Shown: piece by piece, positions 43,211-52,484 of the stretch | How positions within the stretch are numbered: the first letter of the stretch is position 1 | Layout: the number at the start of each line of letters is the position of its first letter | Notes under the pieces: model-generated | What the model saw: only the letters and a program-made list of their open reading frames with translations | Databases searched by the model: none | What the model was told of the DNA's origin: nothing | Source: Enchytraeus crypticus | Lineage: Eukaryota > Annelida > Clitellata > Enchytraeida > Enchytraeidae | Length of the DNA: 64,000 nt | NCBI GenBank assembly: GCA_905160935.1 | Contig: CAJHZI010000424.1 | Span: forward strand, 1,085,001 to 1,149,000 | Direction of reading: 5' to 3' | Program-made: the position numbers and the translations under genes

Positions 43211-43510
43211 ATGGGTCTCAAGCTAAAGAGGAGAGAAAGTAGAAAAGTAATATGTGGAAAGGGTTATTGTCATTGTAGAAATAGAGAATATGTAAGTGGT
43301 AAAGGTTTTGTAGATATTTTAAAAGTTTTATCTTTACCTAAAGACATTGGTATTAACTCTCCAACAGAAGCAATAACAAATACTGTAAAGTTTGCTGATT
43401 CAACAAAAGCAATTGTTCAAGAGATAAGGAATAAAAGAAAACCTGAGTTACAAATTATTGTTGATAGAATTAATCAATTTAAAATTGGAACTGGATTTGC
43501 TTACGTTTAG
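43211..43510 (+). CDS. Small basic protein of the capsid module, 99 residues
   Basis: Starts at GATTAATAAATGG. A basic N-terminus with Cys residues (VICGKGYCHC) precedes KGFVDILKVLSLPKDIGINS and a helical C-terminus. Lies between penton and major capsid genes, so a minor virion component is likely. Family not recognised. Confidence 0.65.
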   Translation: MGLKLKRRESRKVICGKGYCHCRNREYVSGKGFVDILKVLSLPKDIGINSPTEAITNTVKFADSTKAIVQEIRNKRKPELQIIVDRINQFKIGTGFAYV

Positions 43511-43525
43511 TTTTTTCATTAATAA

Positions 43526-44911
43526 ATGGAGAAAGTAAAGGAGTCTTATTTGGAGCTTGAAAAATTTTTTAATTATGATGAATCTGTAGAAAAGTTTCAA
43601 TATAGAGTTTATGATCCATCTCAAGGAACTGCACTTAATGCAAATGGACAAGAAATTAGAATTCAAATTTTAAGTGAAGATATCTGGTCATTACCTTGTA
43701 AGAGTTTTCTTTACATTGAAGGACAATTACAAGATTCTACTACTAATCAACCTTACGCTGCAAATAGTTTAGTAGCATTACAAAATAATGCTATGATGTA
43801 TCTATTTAGCGAAGCAAGATATCATATAGGAGATCATGAAGTTGAGAGATTTCAATATCCAGGTCATACTACAACAATAGATGCATTATTAACTAAAAGT
43901 AATAGTTTCAATGGAATGGATCAATGTTGGAGCTTAGATTCTGGTAATGGAACACCTCAAACTTTGAGTGAAATTGTGAATTTAGTAGCAGGAGATATTC
44001 CAGGAAATACTGCTGCTAATATATTAACAGCTTTACAAACAACTGTTACGAGATTAACAGATGGAATGATCAATCAAAATAAGGGATTTGAAGAAAGAAG
44101 AAATTATACATCTGGATCATTTGCATTCAAAATTCCTTTAGAATTTATATTTAATTTCTGTAAACAATATAGAAAGATTATTTATGGATGTAAGCATTTT
44201 ATTGCTTTTCCTAGACAAACTGATACTCGGGCAATAATATGAAATGGTGGAGTTGTAAACGCTGGTAAGGTAAACTTAACTAAAATACAGTGGCATATTC
44301 CTGTAGTTACAGTAAGTTTAGAAGAAAAAGGAATTTTAAATGATTACATTAAGGAAAAGGAATCGTTTCCATTATGTTTTATGAACAAGAAATCTGAGAA
44401 CACTATAGTTCCCCAAGCTACTGAATTTGCTTGGAGATTATCTATAGCTTCAGGTATCGAAAAACCTAGATATATAGTTGTAGGGTTTCAATCTCCGGCA
44501 GCTAATCAAGCAGAAACTAATTATGCTATATTCAATGCTAATGTGCAAGTAATTAATGCTTATGTTGAATTGAATAGTGAAAGATATACTAGCAATGATT
44601 ATATAACTAATTATGACAGTAATCAGTATGCTCAATTTTATAATTCGTTTAAAGAATTTAAGAAAAGTTATTCTGAAGATGAAGAAGAGAATGATTGTAT
44701 ATCGCATCAAGCTTTTAAAAAGTTGTTTAGGTTATACGCATTTGATGTATCAAAACAGTCTGAGAGACTTAAAAATACTGTTGTAGATATCAGAGTAACT
44801 TTTAAGTTTAGCGCAAATGCTCCCGCAAATACTACAGCTTATGCAGTTGTATATCATGATAGAATTTGGTCGATAGAATCAGATGGTAGTAAACAATATA
44901 TCAGATATTAA
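43526..44911 (+). pseudogene. Major capsid protein (double jelly roll), one in-frame TGA
   Basis: Starts at CATTAATAAATGG. Reads as one frame of 462 codons interrupted only by TGA at 44240-44242; coding text continues in the same frame on both sides. N-terminal signatures include QILSEDIWSLPCKSFLYIEG and FMYLFSEARY-like AMMYLFSEARYHIG; later EFIFNFCKQYRKIIYGCKH lies just before the stop. After it come EKPRYIVVGFQSPA, then LYAFDVSKQSERLK and AYAVVYHDRI near the end, the last being closing strands typical of Polinton hexon proteins. It would build the capsid facets. A single nonsense change is the only visible defect. Confidence 0.85.
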
Positions 44912-44927
44912 ATTTTTATCTAAATAA

Positions 44928-45359
44928 ATGACTTATTATCAAACAAGGTTTACCTTGACTAAAAGCCAGATAGAGAAAATTGCTATTGCGATTAAAGGCA
45001 ATACAGAAGTTACTTTGAGATTAAGTAAAACAGATATGAACCAACATGGATATAATTTACCATTAACTGCAACTCAAATAAATAAATTGCATGATGGTAA
45101 TGTTCATGCTTTAAAGTTTTCTTCAGCACAATTAAAATTTATAAGTAATAAAATAAAGAAAGGAGGGCTTTTACCTTTAGCAGTATTAATTCCTATTATT
45201 GCTGCTGCTTTGGGAGGAGTAAGTACAGTTGCAGGAACTGTTGCATCAAGAGTTCAACAAAGTCAAGCTGATAAAGAAACTGCAAGACATAATAGAGCGC
45301 TTGAGGATCAATTAAAGACAGGAAAAGGTAGATCAAAGGGAAAAGGGTTAAGATTATAA
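44928..45359 (+). CDS. Adenovirus pX-like virion protein, 143 residues
   Basis: Starts at CTAAATAAATG. The N-terminal half (TLTKSQIEKIAIAI, then TEVTLRLSKTDM and LPLTATQINKLHDG) is a compact domain repeated in adintovirus-like proteins. A hydrophobic Gly/Ala segment GGLLPLAVLIPIIAAALGGV follows (about residues 83-102), and the C-terminus is basic (KTGKGRSKGKGLRL). Hydrophobic plus basic tail is the pattern of adenovirus pX/pVI-type core proteins; the function (DNA condensation or membrane activity) is inferred. Confidence 0.7.
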   Translation: MTYYQTRFTLTKSQIEKIAIAIKGNTEVTLRLSKTDMNQHGYNLPLTATQINKLHDGNVHALKFSSAQLKFISNKIKKGGLLPLAVLIPIIAAALGGVSTVAGTVASRVQQSQADKETARHNRALEDQLKTGKGRSKGKGLRL

Positions 45360-45366
45360 CCACTAA

Positions 45367-45768
45367 ATGGATAGTATTCCTGATAGGGCTCTTAGTAATA
45401 TTGAAATTGAGAATTATTCAAAAATGTTAAAAATTAAAAGTTTTAGGAGTTGCTATATGAGAGATGAATTGAAGAATTTAAAATCTTGTAAAGTTGAGTG
45501 TGGAATATTAAAATTAAATTTATCTAGTGAAAGTGGTAGTCATTGGACTTGTTGGTTTAAAATTAATAATGAAAAATATTACTTTAACAGTTTTGGTTTA
45601 CCCCCACCAAAAGAAGTAATTGAATATTTAGGATCATCTATTTTATACTCTACATTTCAATTGCAAGGATTGATGGATCAGAATTGCGGTAAATGGTGTC
45701 TGATTGTACTAAAACGTTTAAGTGAAGGATTCGATTATAAAGATTTAATTTTATCTTTAGTTAAATAG
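45367..45768 (+). CDS. Adenain-type cysteine protease
   Basis: 133 residues, starting at ACTAAATGG, seven bases after the previous stop. Recognisable as the adenovirus/Ulp1-fold protease that processes virion proteins: LSNIEIENYSKM at the N-terminus, catalytic His59 in GSHWTCW, the acidic-position segment YYFNSFG (residue 74 is Asn where Asp is usual), and nucleophile Cys107 in DQNCGKWC. Length fits the short Polinton versions. The frame is intact; the Asn at the triad position may lower activity or be compensated. Confidence 0.85.
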   Translation: MDSIPDRALSNIEIENYSKMLKIKSFRSCYMRDELKNLKSCKVECGILKLNLSSESGSHWTCWFKINNEKYYFNSFGLPPPKEVIEYLGSSILYSTFQLQGLMDQNCGKWCLIVLKRLSEGFDYKDLILSLVK

Positions 45769-45769
45769 A

Positions 45770-46156
45770 ATGACGAATAACGTAAAACAATTTTTGAGTG
45801 ATAAGCTAGAAGATTGTGAAGCTAAAATCAAAAATTTGAAAAGAAAGAGAAAAATAGTTCAAGTAGCATATGGTATAACAATAGTTACATCATTAACTGT
45901 TTCAACAGTAACAACTACAATATCTAGAGTATTTGCATTGCCATTACTTCCTACAGTAATCATTACTACATTATCAGCTGTTGGAGCCTTATCAACAGCT
46001 ATATCAACTAAATTTAATCTCAAAAGTAGGAAAGCAGAACTAAATAATATAATATCTAGGTTAGATAGATTGAAACAACAAATGAATTATGTGATGAAGT
46101 GTAACGGAGATTTAACAGAAAAGGAATCAAATGATATTATAAAAGAATTTTTATAG
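45770..46156 (+). CDS. Two-helix membrane protein with flanking coiled coils
   Basis: 128 residues, starting one base after the protease stop (TAGAATG, the one right-hand gene lacking the TAAATG context). A charged coiled-coil N-terminus (LEDCEAKIKNLKRKRK), two hydrophobic segments around 33-52 and 56-79 (VAYGITIVTSLTVSTVTTTI and LPLLPTVIITTLSAVGALST), and a second coiled coil (LNNIISRLDRLKQQM). Similar small hairpin membrane proteins are frequent in these elements. Role unknown, perhaps a virion membrane or fusion-type partner. Confidence 0.7.
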   Translation: MTNNVKQFLSDKLEDCEAKIKNLKRKRKIVQVAYGITIVTSLTVSTVTTTISRVFALPLLPTVIITTLSAVGALSTAISTKFNLKSRKAELNNIISRLDRLKQQMNYVMKCNGDLTEKESNDIIKEFL

Positions 46157-46162
46157 TAATAA

Positions 46163-47269
46163 ATGAACACTGTAGATCTATTTGGTAGACAATCTAAAAA
46201 GCTAGAATCTAATTTAAAACTATTATCATATGGAAGACTTAGTTCTGTAAACGATTCACTATCGATAAAGGTAGATCCTAATATCAATAATATACTAAGC
46301 TTATCTGCTAATGGATTAATGGGTAAATTAAAAGATGGTGAATTAGATATGAATAATAATAAAATTGTAAATGTTAAAAGCCCTGTAAATAATCAAGATT
46401 GTGCAAATAAAAATTATGTACATAAAACCAGTGTCGAACATGCTTCAAATTTAAATAAATTAGAGAAACAGTTGTTAGGTAAATTGGATAGAAATAGTGA
46501 GATAAACATGAATAATAAAAAAATTATTAATGTTAAAAACCCTGTAGATAATCTAGATTGTGCAACTAAAGAATACGTAGATAAAAACCGTGTTAAACAT
46601 TCACATTTAATTAACTTAGATAATAAGTGGCTAAATTATTTAGATAACAAATTAGACAGAAATGGGGGTGATCTATTTGGTGTATTGAATATGAATAATA
46701 ATAAACTTGCAAATGTAAAAAATCCTGTATATAATCAAGATTGTGCAACCAAAATATATGTAGATGAAAAAATATCTCAATCAGGAGAACTTGATATGAA
46801 AATTTATTTACAAATTTCAACGAACAAGCCTGAGATAAGTATAGAAAATTTAGTGAAAATTGCAAATGCTGTATCTGTTGTAATAGAGAGGGAACCAGAT
46901 CTTCAGAAGTATACATCCTATTTTAATAAAATGCGTAAAATTGTTGTCACTTTATCAGCTGAGGAAGGAAAGAACATTTTTAATGATTTTTTATATATTC
47001 GTGACTTGGAAGTGTTAATAATAAAAATTATTGAAGAACTATCGAATGATGTGTTCATAGAATTGAAACAAAATTTAATGAGAGGAGATTTAGTTTTGAC
47101 ACCACAGCCGGGGACTGTGCGTAGAAGATATAGAAGATTTATAAATCAAATTGTAGCTAATAGAATGAGAAATTCAAATATGAAAGAGCTGATAATTCAA
47201 AAGAATATATTACTTATCGATTTAGGATTTATATACTTAAGTGAAACATTATTGACTGAGGTTGTATAA
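46163..47269 (+). CDS. Fibre-like protein with three tail-fibre-type repeats
   Basis: 368 residues, starting at AGTAATAAATG. Three units of the phage-tail-fibre kind occur at about residues 60-90, 113-142 and 170-199: ELDMNNNKIVNVKSPVNNQD, EINMNNKKIINVKNPVDNLD and VLNMNNNKLANVKNPVYNQD, each followed by CA-K-YV. Such repeats form trimeric beta shafts. The N-terminus (VDLFGRQSKKLESNLKLL) may be the capsid-binding tail. The C-terminal 150 residues are helical and basic (GTVRRRYRRFINQI) and not of known type. As the last gene before the right TIR it is a candidate vertex fibre for attachment. Confidence 0.75.
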   Translation: MNTVDLFGRQSKKLESNLKLLSYGRLSSVNDSLSIKVDPNINNILSLSANGLMGKLKDGELDMNNNKIVNVKSPVNNQDCANKNYVHKTSVEHASNLNKLEKQLLGKLDRNSEINMNNKKIINVKNPVDNLDCATKEYVDKNRVKHSHLINLDNKWLNYLDNKLDRNGGDLFGVLNMNNNKLANVKNPVYNQDCATKIYVDEKISQSGELDMKIYLQISTNKPEISIENLVKIANAVSVVIEREPDLQKYTSYFNKMRKIVVTLSAEEGKNIFNDFLYIRDLEVLIIKIIEELSNDVFIELKQNLMRGDLVLTPQPGTVRRRYRRFINQIVANRMRNSNMKELIIQKNILLIDLGFIYLSETLLTEVV

Positions 47270-47327
47270 GAGTCTCACTGGGTGAAACCGGAGTTAAACT
47301 TTATTCTTATTTAGGTTAACTTATTTG

Positions 47328-47500
47328 CTATGTGTTAGTAGATACATGAGTAGTTAATATTGAGTAACCTTTGAGTACAAGTGGCACAAGGTGGAGTACC
47401 ATTGAAACACCTTAAGAGCGAACGAAGTGAGCGAATTATGGTGTTTCAATTGTACCCCCCTTTGGCACTGGTACTCAAAGGTTACTCAATATTAACTACT
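47328..47500. repeat. Right terminal inverted repeat, 173 bp
   Basis: Reverse complement of 30487-30659 with about five differences. Internally palindromic like the left one. Ends ATTAACTACT at 47500. Confidence 0.92.
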
Positions 47501-47506
47501 TATATA
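47501..47506. repeat. Target site duplication, right
   Basis: TATATA directly after the right TIR, followed by non-repeat CAGG. It is the stronger side of the duplication because the next bases leave the TA pattern. Confidence 0.8.
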
Positions 47507-47507
47507 C

Positions 47508-47541
<34 letters not shown>

Positions 47542-47569
47542 TTATTTATTTATTTATATATACATGCAG
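47507..47569. repeat. (TA)n and TTTA microsatellite
   Basis: TA repeat then TTTATTTATTTA, right beside the Polinton and running into LINE sequence. Confidence 0.85.
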
Positions 47570-48075
47570 TAGGATTGCACAAGCAAAAGCGTCCTTTGGT
47601 AGTAGAAAATAACTATTAATTAGAAGTCTAAAGAAAGACACAAAGATACAGATAGTGAAAACTTTGATTTGGACCACGGTATTGTATGGATGTGAAAAAT
47701 GGACCTTAAGGAAGGAAGATATTAGGAAACTGGAGTCATTGGGAATGTGGATTTGGAGAAGAATGGAGAGGATTAGCTGGATTCAAAAGGTTACAAATGA
47801 GGAAGTCCTGGAGAGAGTTGACACAGATAGACATTTGATAGATGTATTAAGAAATAGGAAGAAGAGATAGATAGGACACATTCTATGCCGGGTAGGTCTA
47901 ATAAAATAGGTCATAGAAGGTAAAATGAAAAGAAAAAGAGGTAGGAACCGGCCGAAATTAGGTATATGGTAGATGATTTAAAGACCCACTCATATGTGGA
48001 AATGAAGAGCATGGCGAAAGACAGAGAAGAGTGAAGGCGTTATGTACCATGGACCTTTCAGTAGGTAGTGCACTG
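47570..48075 (+). mobile_element. LINE fragment, RT C-terminal tail
   Basis: Encodes LYGCEKWTLRKEDIRKLESL, WIWRRMERISWIQKVTNEEV and ERVDTDRHLIDVLRNRKKR, then broken 3' coding text to GGACCTTTCAGTAGG near 48065. Same family as 1-488 and 61296-61550, and the best kept of the three in its first half. Confidence 0.8.
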
Positions 48076-48092
48076 AAATATATGTATATATA

Positions 48093-48136
<44 letters not shown>

Positions 48137-48163
48137 GTATATAATATGTAATATATTATACAG

Positions 48164-48745
48164 GGTGAGTAAAAAAAAGATAACTCCTGCAAAAAGTTTT
48201 AATATCTCAGGTTATTGTTAATATTTGCAAAGCAAATTTTATCAATTACTAAAGAACTAATTGTTGATGGGGTGGTCAATTTTCATCCATATTAATCTAT
48301 GGTTTGGCCAGATATACAAGTTTCAGCAGAAAAATCTCCCATTTTGACCTAAAAGTGGCGTTTGCTACAACGGTATGGGCAAATTACACTTCATTGGAGA
48401 GAAGGAAAAGATGAGCCCTCATTATTACGTCAATACTTTACTTTCCAAGCTGTTTGATGATTTCTTTGCTCTTCTACCAAATGGTTTCATCTTCCAGAAG
48501 TATGATGCTCCGACTCATGCATCTCGCCATGCACATGAATGGATCAGCGAGAGAAATCCGCATTTCATCATGAAGAGTGAATGGCCTCCAAACTCTCCCG
48601 ATCAAAATCCTCTGGATTACAATGACTGGGGAACCTTGATGCATCTCTATGAGAAACACCAGTCGAAGACAAAAAACAAGGCAGAACTGCAGGAAGTGCC
48701 ACCTACCAACAATTATCCAACCAGTTCTAATGTATGCATGTGAAA
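48164..48745 (+). mobile_element. Mariner-type element, left part only
   Basis: Begins CAGGGTGAGTAAAAAAAA after a (TA)n tract, as the element at 29724. The frame 48375-48743 encodes MSPHYYVNTLLSKLFDDFFA and later NSPDQNPLDYNDWGTL and KNKAELQEV, a transposase C-terminal half. No right TIR was found; LINE sequence follows directly. Confidence 0.7.
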
Positions 48746-49155
48746 TCTGGGGAAACACAAATAAAATAAAGCACCAATTAAACTGCTCTCAATAAAGATG
48801 CCTCAAAAGAATAAGAAATATCCACTATTGGGACCCCTTAAAAAAGGTGAAAAAGTACTCGAAAGGAGTGAACCAAGAAAATTAAATGAAATATTTTCAG
48901 AGAGAAAGTTGAGGTTTTTAGGTCATTTACTGAGCATGTCTGAGGATAGATACGCAAAGACTGCAGTTAACTGAAAACAAACTAAAGGAAAAAGGAAACG
49001 AGGAAGACCTAGAAGTACTTGGCTAAACAGGATCAGCAAGGATTTGAGAACATTAAATATTTCATGGCAAGATGCTGTGAAAATTGCTGATGATAGAAAC
49101 AAATGGAGGAATGCTGCCGCCCTATGTTCTGTACAGAACGCAAGGAACTGAAGAT
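48720..49155 (+). mobile_element. LINE fragment, RT C-terminal tail (second family)
   Basis: Plus-strand text with stops: RKLRFLGHLLSMSEDRYAK, GKRKRGRPRSTWLNRISKDL, RTLNISWQDAVKIADDR and WRNAAALCSVQNARN before a stop near 49150. A well-known ending of LINE endonuclease-RT proteins, different from the family at 1-488. Confidence 0.75.
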
Positions 49156-49680
49156 CTTCCATTATGAATCCCAGTTAAACCAGGATCGGGAAGCGAATAG
49201 ACTGTCTCAAATCCTCCCTGTCCTACATCATATCATCAGGCAATCCCCTATTTGAGAACTTTTCAATCATTAGAAGTTTTGTAGGAAGTTTTGGAGCGAA
49301 GGCGCGCACCAACCGAATGCCCTTTCTAACCTCGGTATGAATATCAATGATTTAGTCGTCTTCTACGACCCGTGCAGTCACCGGTTAGTCAATTCTTCAA
49401 ACAACACGTACACAACACGATGAAAATATGTCTATGTGTCTGTCATTAGTGTTTTTGTTAAAAGTTATTTCCTCTTACCGTAGGCCACTTTTGCTTGTGC
49501 AATCCTACTGTATATTTCAGTTTCACATTTCCCATCATCGGTTATTGTATGCTTCACCTTCTTAAGGGTCACTCTCTTCACTTTGTTATTAATACTAATC
49601 TTCATGCAATATTTTAATGCCGTTTCATCTACAGTAGACTAGCCATTATTTTCCGCAGTCCAGTCTCGCTGATCGCTATC
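49156..49680. other. Unassigned DNA with a reversed LINE scrap
   Basis: At 49490-49640 the minus strand reads ITDDGKCETEIYSRIAQAK-like text, the RT segment just before the tail seen at 1-60. Otherwise nothing is recognised. Confidence 0.5.
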
Positions 49681-50427
49681 TATCTATCTATCTGTCTGTG
49701 TGTCTGTCCGTTCGTCCGTCCACCCGTCCGTCCCGTTCCGTCCGTCCGTCCTTCCATCCATCCATCAATCCATCCATCCATCCATCAACCCCACCCACCT
49801 ACCCCCACCCACCCACCTACCCCCACCCACCCACCTACCCCCACCCACCCACCTACCCCCACCCACCCACCTACCCCCACCCACCCACCTACCCCCACCC
49901 ACCCCCCTACCCACCACCCACCTACCCACCCACCCACCTACCCCCACCCCACCTACCCCCACCCCCCACCTACCCCCACCCACCCACCTACCCCCACCCC
50001 CACCTACCCCCCTCCACCTCACCCCCACCCACCCACCCACCCACCACCCCCACCCACCCCCCACCCACCCACCCACCCCCCACCCCACCCACCCACCCAC
50101 CCACCTACCCACCCCCCCCTACCCACCCACCCACCTACCCATTACCCCCCCACCCACCTACCCCACCCACCCACCTACCACCACCCACCGACCCACTACC
50201 CACCCACCCACCCACCTACCCCACCACCTACCCACCCACCGCCCCTACCCACCCACCCCCCACCACCCACCCACCCACCTACCCACCCACCCACCTACCC
50301 ACCCACCCACCTACCCACCCACCCACCTACCCACCCACCCACCTACCCACCCACCTACCCACCATCCATCCATCCATCCATCCATCCATCCATCTATCCA
50401 TCTATCCATCTGACCATCTATCTATCC

Positions 50428-50488
<61 letters not shown>
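49681..50488. repeat. Compound tetranucleotide satellite (CTAT, CCAT, CCCA/CCTA)
   Basis: Starts with CTAT and CCGT/CCAT units, is dominated from 49788 to 50360 by CCCA with interspersed CCTA, and ends in CCAT then a long CTAT run (50420-50487). Strand-asymmetric (C-rich). Tetranucleotide repeats stay open in all frames, so overlapping Pro/His/Tyr-rich ORFs here are not evidence of genes. Confidence 0.95.
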
Positions 50489-50489
<1 letters not shown>

Positions 50490-50705
50490 GTAATAGTAAT
50501 AAGAATAAATGTTTAACGTCCGTTTCCTCATCCAGGTATGATGTCATGGAAGTCCCCAACAGCTCACATCACTACAGATCAATTCACCCAGACCAATCTG
50601 CAAAAGAAATGTGCTGAGGAGGAGTAAGATCCTAAACGAAAGCCAATCCGGTGATCAAAAATAGTCAGGGTAGATTGATAATGTCTACGGTGGGAAAATA
50701 AATAG
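50490..50705 (-). mobile_element. CR1/L2-like LINE 3' UTR
   Basis: Matches 12055-12250 in the same orientation and the reverse of 1600-1745 (TTTAACGTCCGTTTCCTCAT, GTGCTGAGGAG, CCGGTGATCA landmarks). No coding part remains. Confidence 0.7.
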
Positions 50706-50725
50706 CGATCTATCTATCTATCTAT

Positions 50726-50842
50726 GTTAAAGTTCGTTTCCTCACTCGAAAGTGATGTCAGTGACGGGCGAGCCAAGGATTTTAAAACTTCACATCCTGA
50801 TCCGCGGTCGAATATCTTACCAACATCGCCATTGGCTTCGGC
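50726..50842 (-). repeat. tRNA-derived SINE (family 1)
   Basis: Same body as 16638-16765 with more changes; box B is degraded (GGATTTTAAAACTT on the plus strand). Confidence 0.7.
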
Positions 50843-50925
50843 CAGAGGACATGGCAATAACACGTACATCCAATATGATCATCAAGCACTAAATCTTTTA
50901 CATATCTATATATACAGACTGCGTC

Positions 50926-51658
50926 AAAGAAACCTGACCCCCTACAGCAAATGCTCGATAACTTTGGTATCTGAGGTCATTTTTCAATGTAACTTTAAGC
51001 TCTTATTCGTGATCCAATTCTACGCATATGCTGAAAATTTAATTGAAATAGTTGCCCTATAAGTCGAGTTACACTCTTTTTGGCGCACTTACCCTGCCTT
51101 TTTATACTAAATTTCTCAAATGAAAATATTTTAATTACTTTATTTTGTTCGCCCTGAAAAGGACCGCTTGGTTGGAACAATTATTGACAAAGTAACTGTT
51201 CGAAATGTCCACCTGAGAGCAAATTAGTTCCTCAACAGCATCAATATTACCAGAAATTCTGGCACAAATGGGGCTGCCCCTGCCCGCCTTTCTGTCAGTT
51301 GTTGACCCTTTCTCCACAATCTTCCGACAAATACTCTTAATAGTTGACAAGGACCGTCCTTTCAGCAGGTAGATTTGCTTTATTCTTTTCACCCGTAACC
51401 TTGCTCATGTAGTGTTTGTATGCGTAACTTATCGTCGTACGTAGCTTTTCCCATGTAAAAAGCACATATTTTGAAAGTCAACAGTGGATATACTTCTACG
51501 CGTCGCGTGAAATAATAAGTATTTCTTCATCATTAAATTTTCAGCATATGTGTAGAATTGGATCACAAATAATCGTTTAAATTTGCATGATAAAGAGACA
51601 GCAAATACCAAAGTTATGTGAAATTTTCTGTAGGAGGTCAGTTTTTTTTGACACAGTC
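50926..51658 (-). mobile_element. Mariner-type element (AGACTGCGTCAA family), defective
   Basis: Ends AGACTGCGTCAAAGAAACCT and GGTCAGTTTTTTTTGACACAGTC. The minus strand encodes RIKQIYLLKGRSLSTIKSIC and GSTTDRKAGRGSP, the N-terminal DNA-binding part of the transposase, and then FQPSGPFQGEQNK near the end; the catalytic middle is lost. Relative of 17331-18125. Confidence 0.7.
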
Positions 51659-51659
51659 G

Positions 51660-52138
51660 GTAAAGTTGTCATCAAATCATACAAAATCACAGGCATTTGT
51701 CTGCCTCTAACTCTTTTCTCTTTGATTTTTACACCAATGAAATTTCTCAGCAACCCTTCCCGTTACAACTTGTGCCATCTGCCTAACTCATAGGTCATAT
51801 ATTGGCTGTTCTTCTTTACCACCTTCTAATGGACCTCTTCAATTGTAATTTTGTTGAGTCCAAGTAATCTGTTCATTCTTTCTCTATAACCAAATTTCCA
51901 ATGCCTCTAGTTGATTTATATCCTCATTTCTTAATACCATGTTTCACATCCGTACAGAAGAGTTGACCTCACCAACGTTTTTAAAATCTTTACCTTTTTG
52001 TTTTTCCCAATACATTAAGTAAGGAGTTATTTTCTCCTTCCAATTATCTATTTTGCCTGTGTCAATCTACATTTAATTTCCGTTTCACACTTCCCTACAC
52101 CAGTAATGTTAAGATATACGAAGCATTCTACCTGTTAT
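51660..52138 (-). mobile_element. LINE fragment, RT C-terminal tail, degenerate
   Basis: The minus strand reads, with stops and frame changes, GKCETEIKCRLTQAK, TLVRSTLLYGCETW and a broken RVRGRQ end, the same order as in the copy at 1-488. Confidence 0.55.
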
Positions 52139-52139
52139 A

Positions 52140-52416
52140 ATAATAATACCCTCTGACAATTTATATAGCGGTATCATGGCATTGGCCGGTGTCTGGTCTT
52201 CGAGACTGCTTTACACCTTTCAGGCAGGTTAATATTAATCCTTTCCTTTTTTAATGATATCTTTGCCATTGATAGCGACAATCTGAAGCAAGCTCCAATA
52301 CAACATTAACCTTTCATGGGCCCAAGGGGATATCAATCGTTACTGGCCTGGGCTTTGAACAAAGACCACCTGTATACTCGGCGAACACTCCAATCGCTAC
52401 GCCATATCCCCTCCCA
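52140..52416 (-). repeat. tRNA-derived SINE (family 2)
   Basis: Full-length reverse copy: the ATT tail is at 52140, the CATGGCATTGGCCGGTGTC block at 52174, and the promoter end with GCGATTGGAGTGTTCGCC (minus reading) near 52384-52404. Confidence 0.75.
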
Positions 52417-52484
52417 CTTATAATCACATATCATTCAATGATATACATCCCTGTGAATCAAATACTTTCTGGTTATCTTCTTTT

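Larger units (their letters stand above)
30487..47500 (+). mobile_element. Polinton/Maverick-type element (adintovirus-like provirus), 17.0 kb
   Basis: All hallmarks of the group are visible: 173-bp TIRs starting AG and ending CT, a 6-bp target duplication (TATATA on both sides), a protein-primed family-B DNA polymerase, a retroviral-type integrase, an FtsK/HerA-type packaging ATPase, an adenain-type protease, and double- and single-jelly-roll capsid proteins. A PLA2 domain, a pX-like protein, a fibre-like protein and a lectin-like protein are also present. Genes are packed tightly, on the plus strand apart from one. The polymerase, one zinc-finger gene, a second zinc-finger ORF and the capsid gene are broken, so the copy is not autonomous. 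Such elements are integrated relatives of dsDNA viruses; whether this lineage forms particles is unknown. Confidence 0.93.

Noticed and set aside
44240-44381. Short intron in the capsid gene
   Set aside because: Coding text continues in frame on both sides of the TGA with no GT-AG pair needed; a simple stop codon explains it.
49698-50516. Long Pro/His/Tyr-rich open frames on both strands
   Set aside because: They are translations of a tetranucleotide satellite, open in several frames at once, with no coding context.
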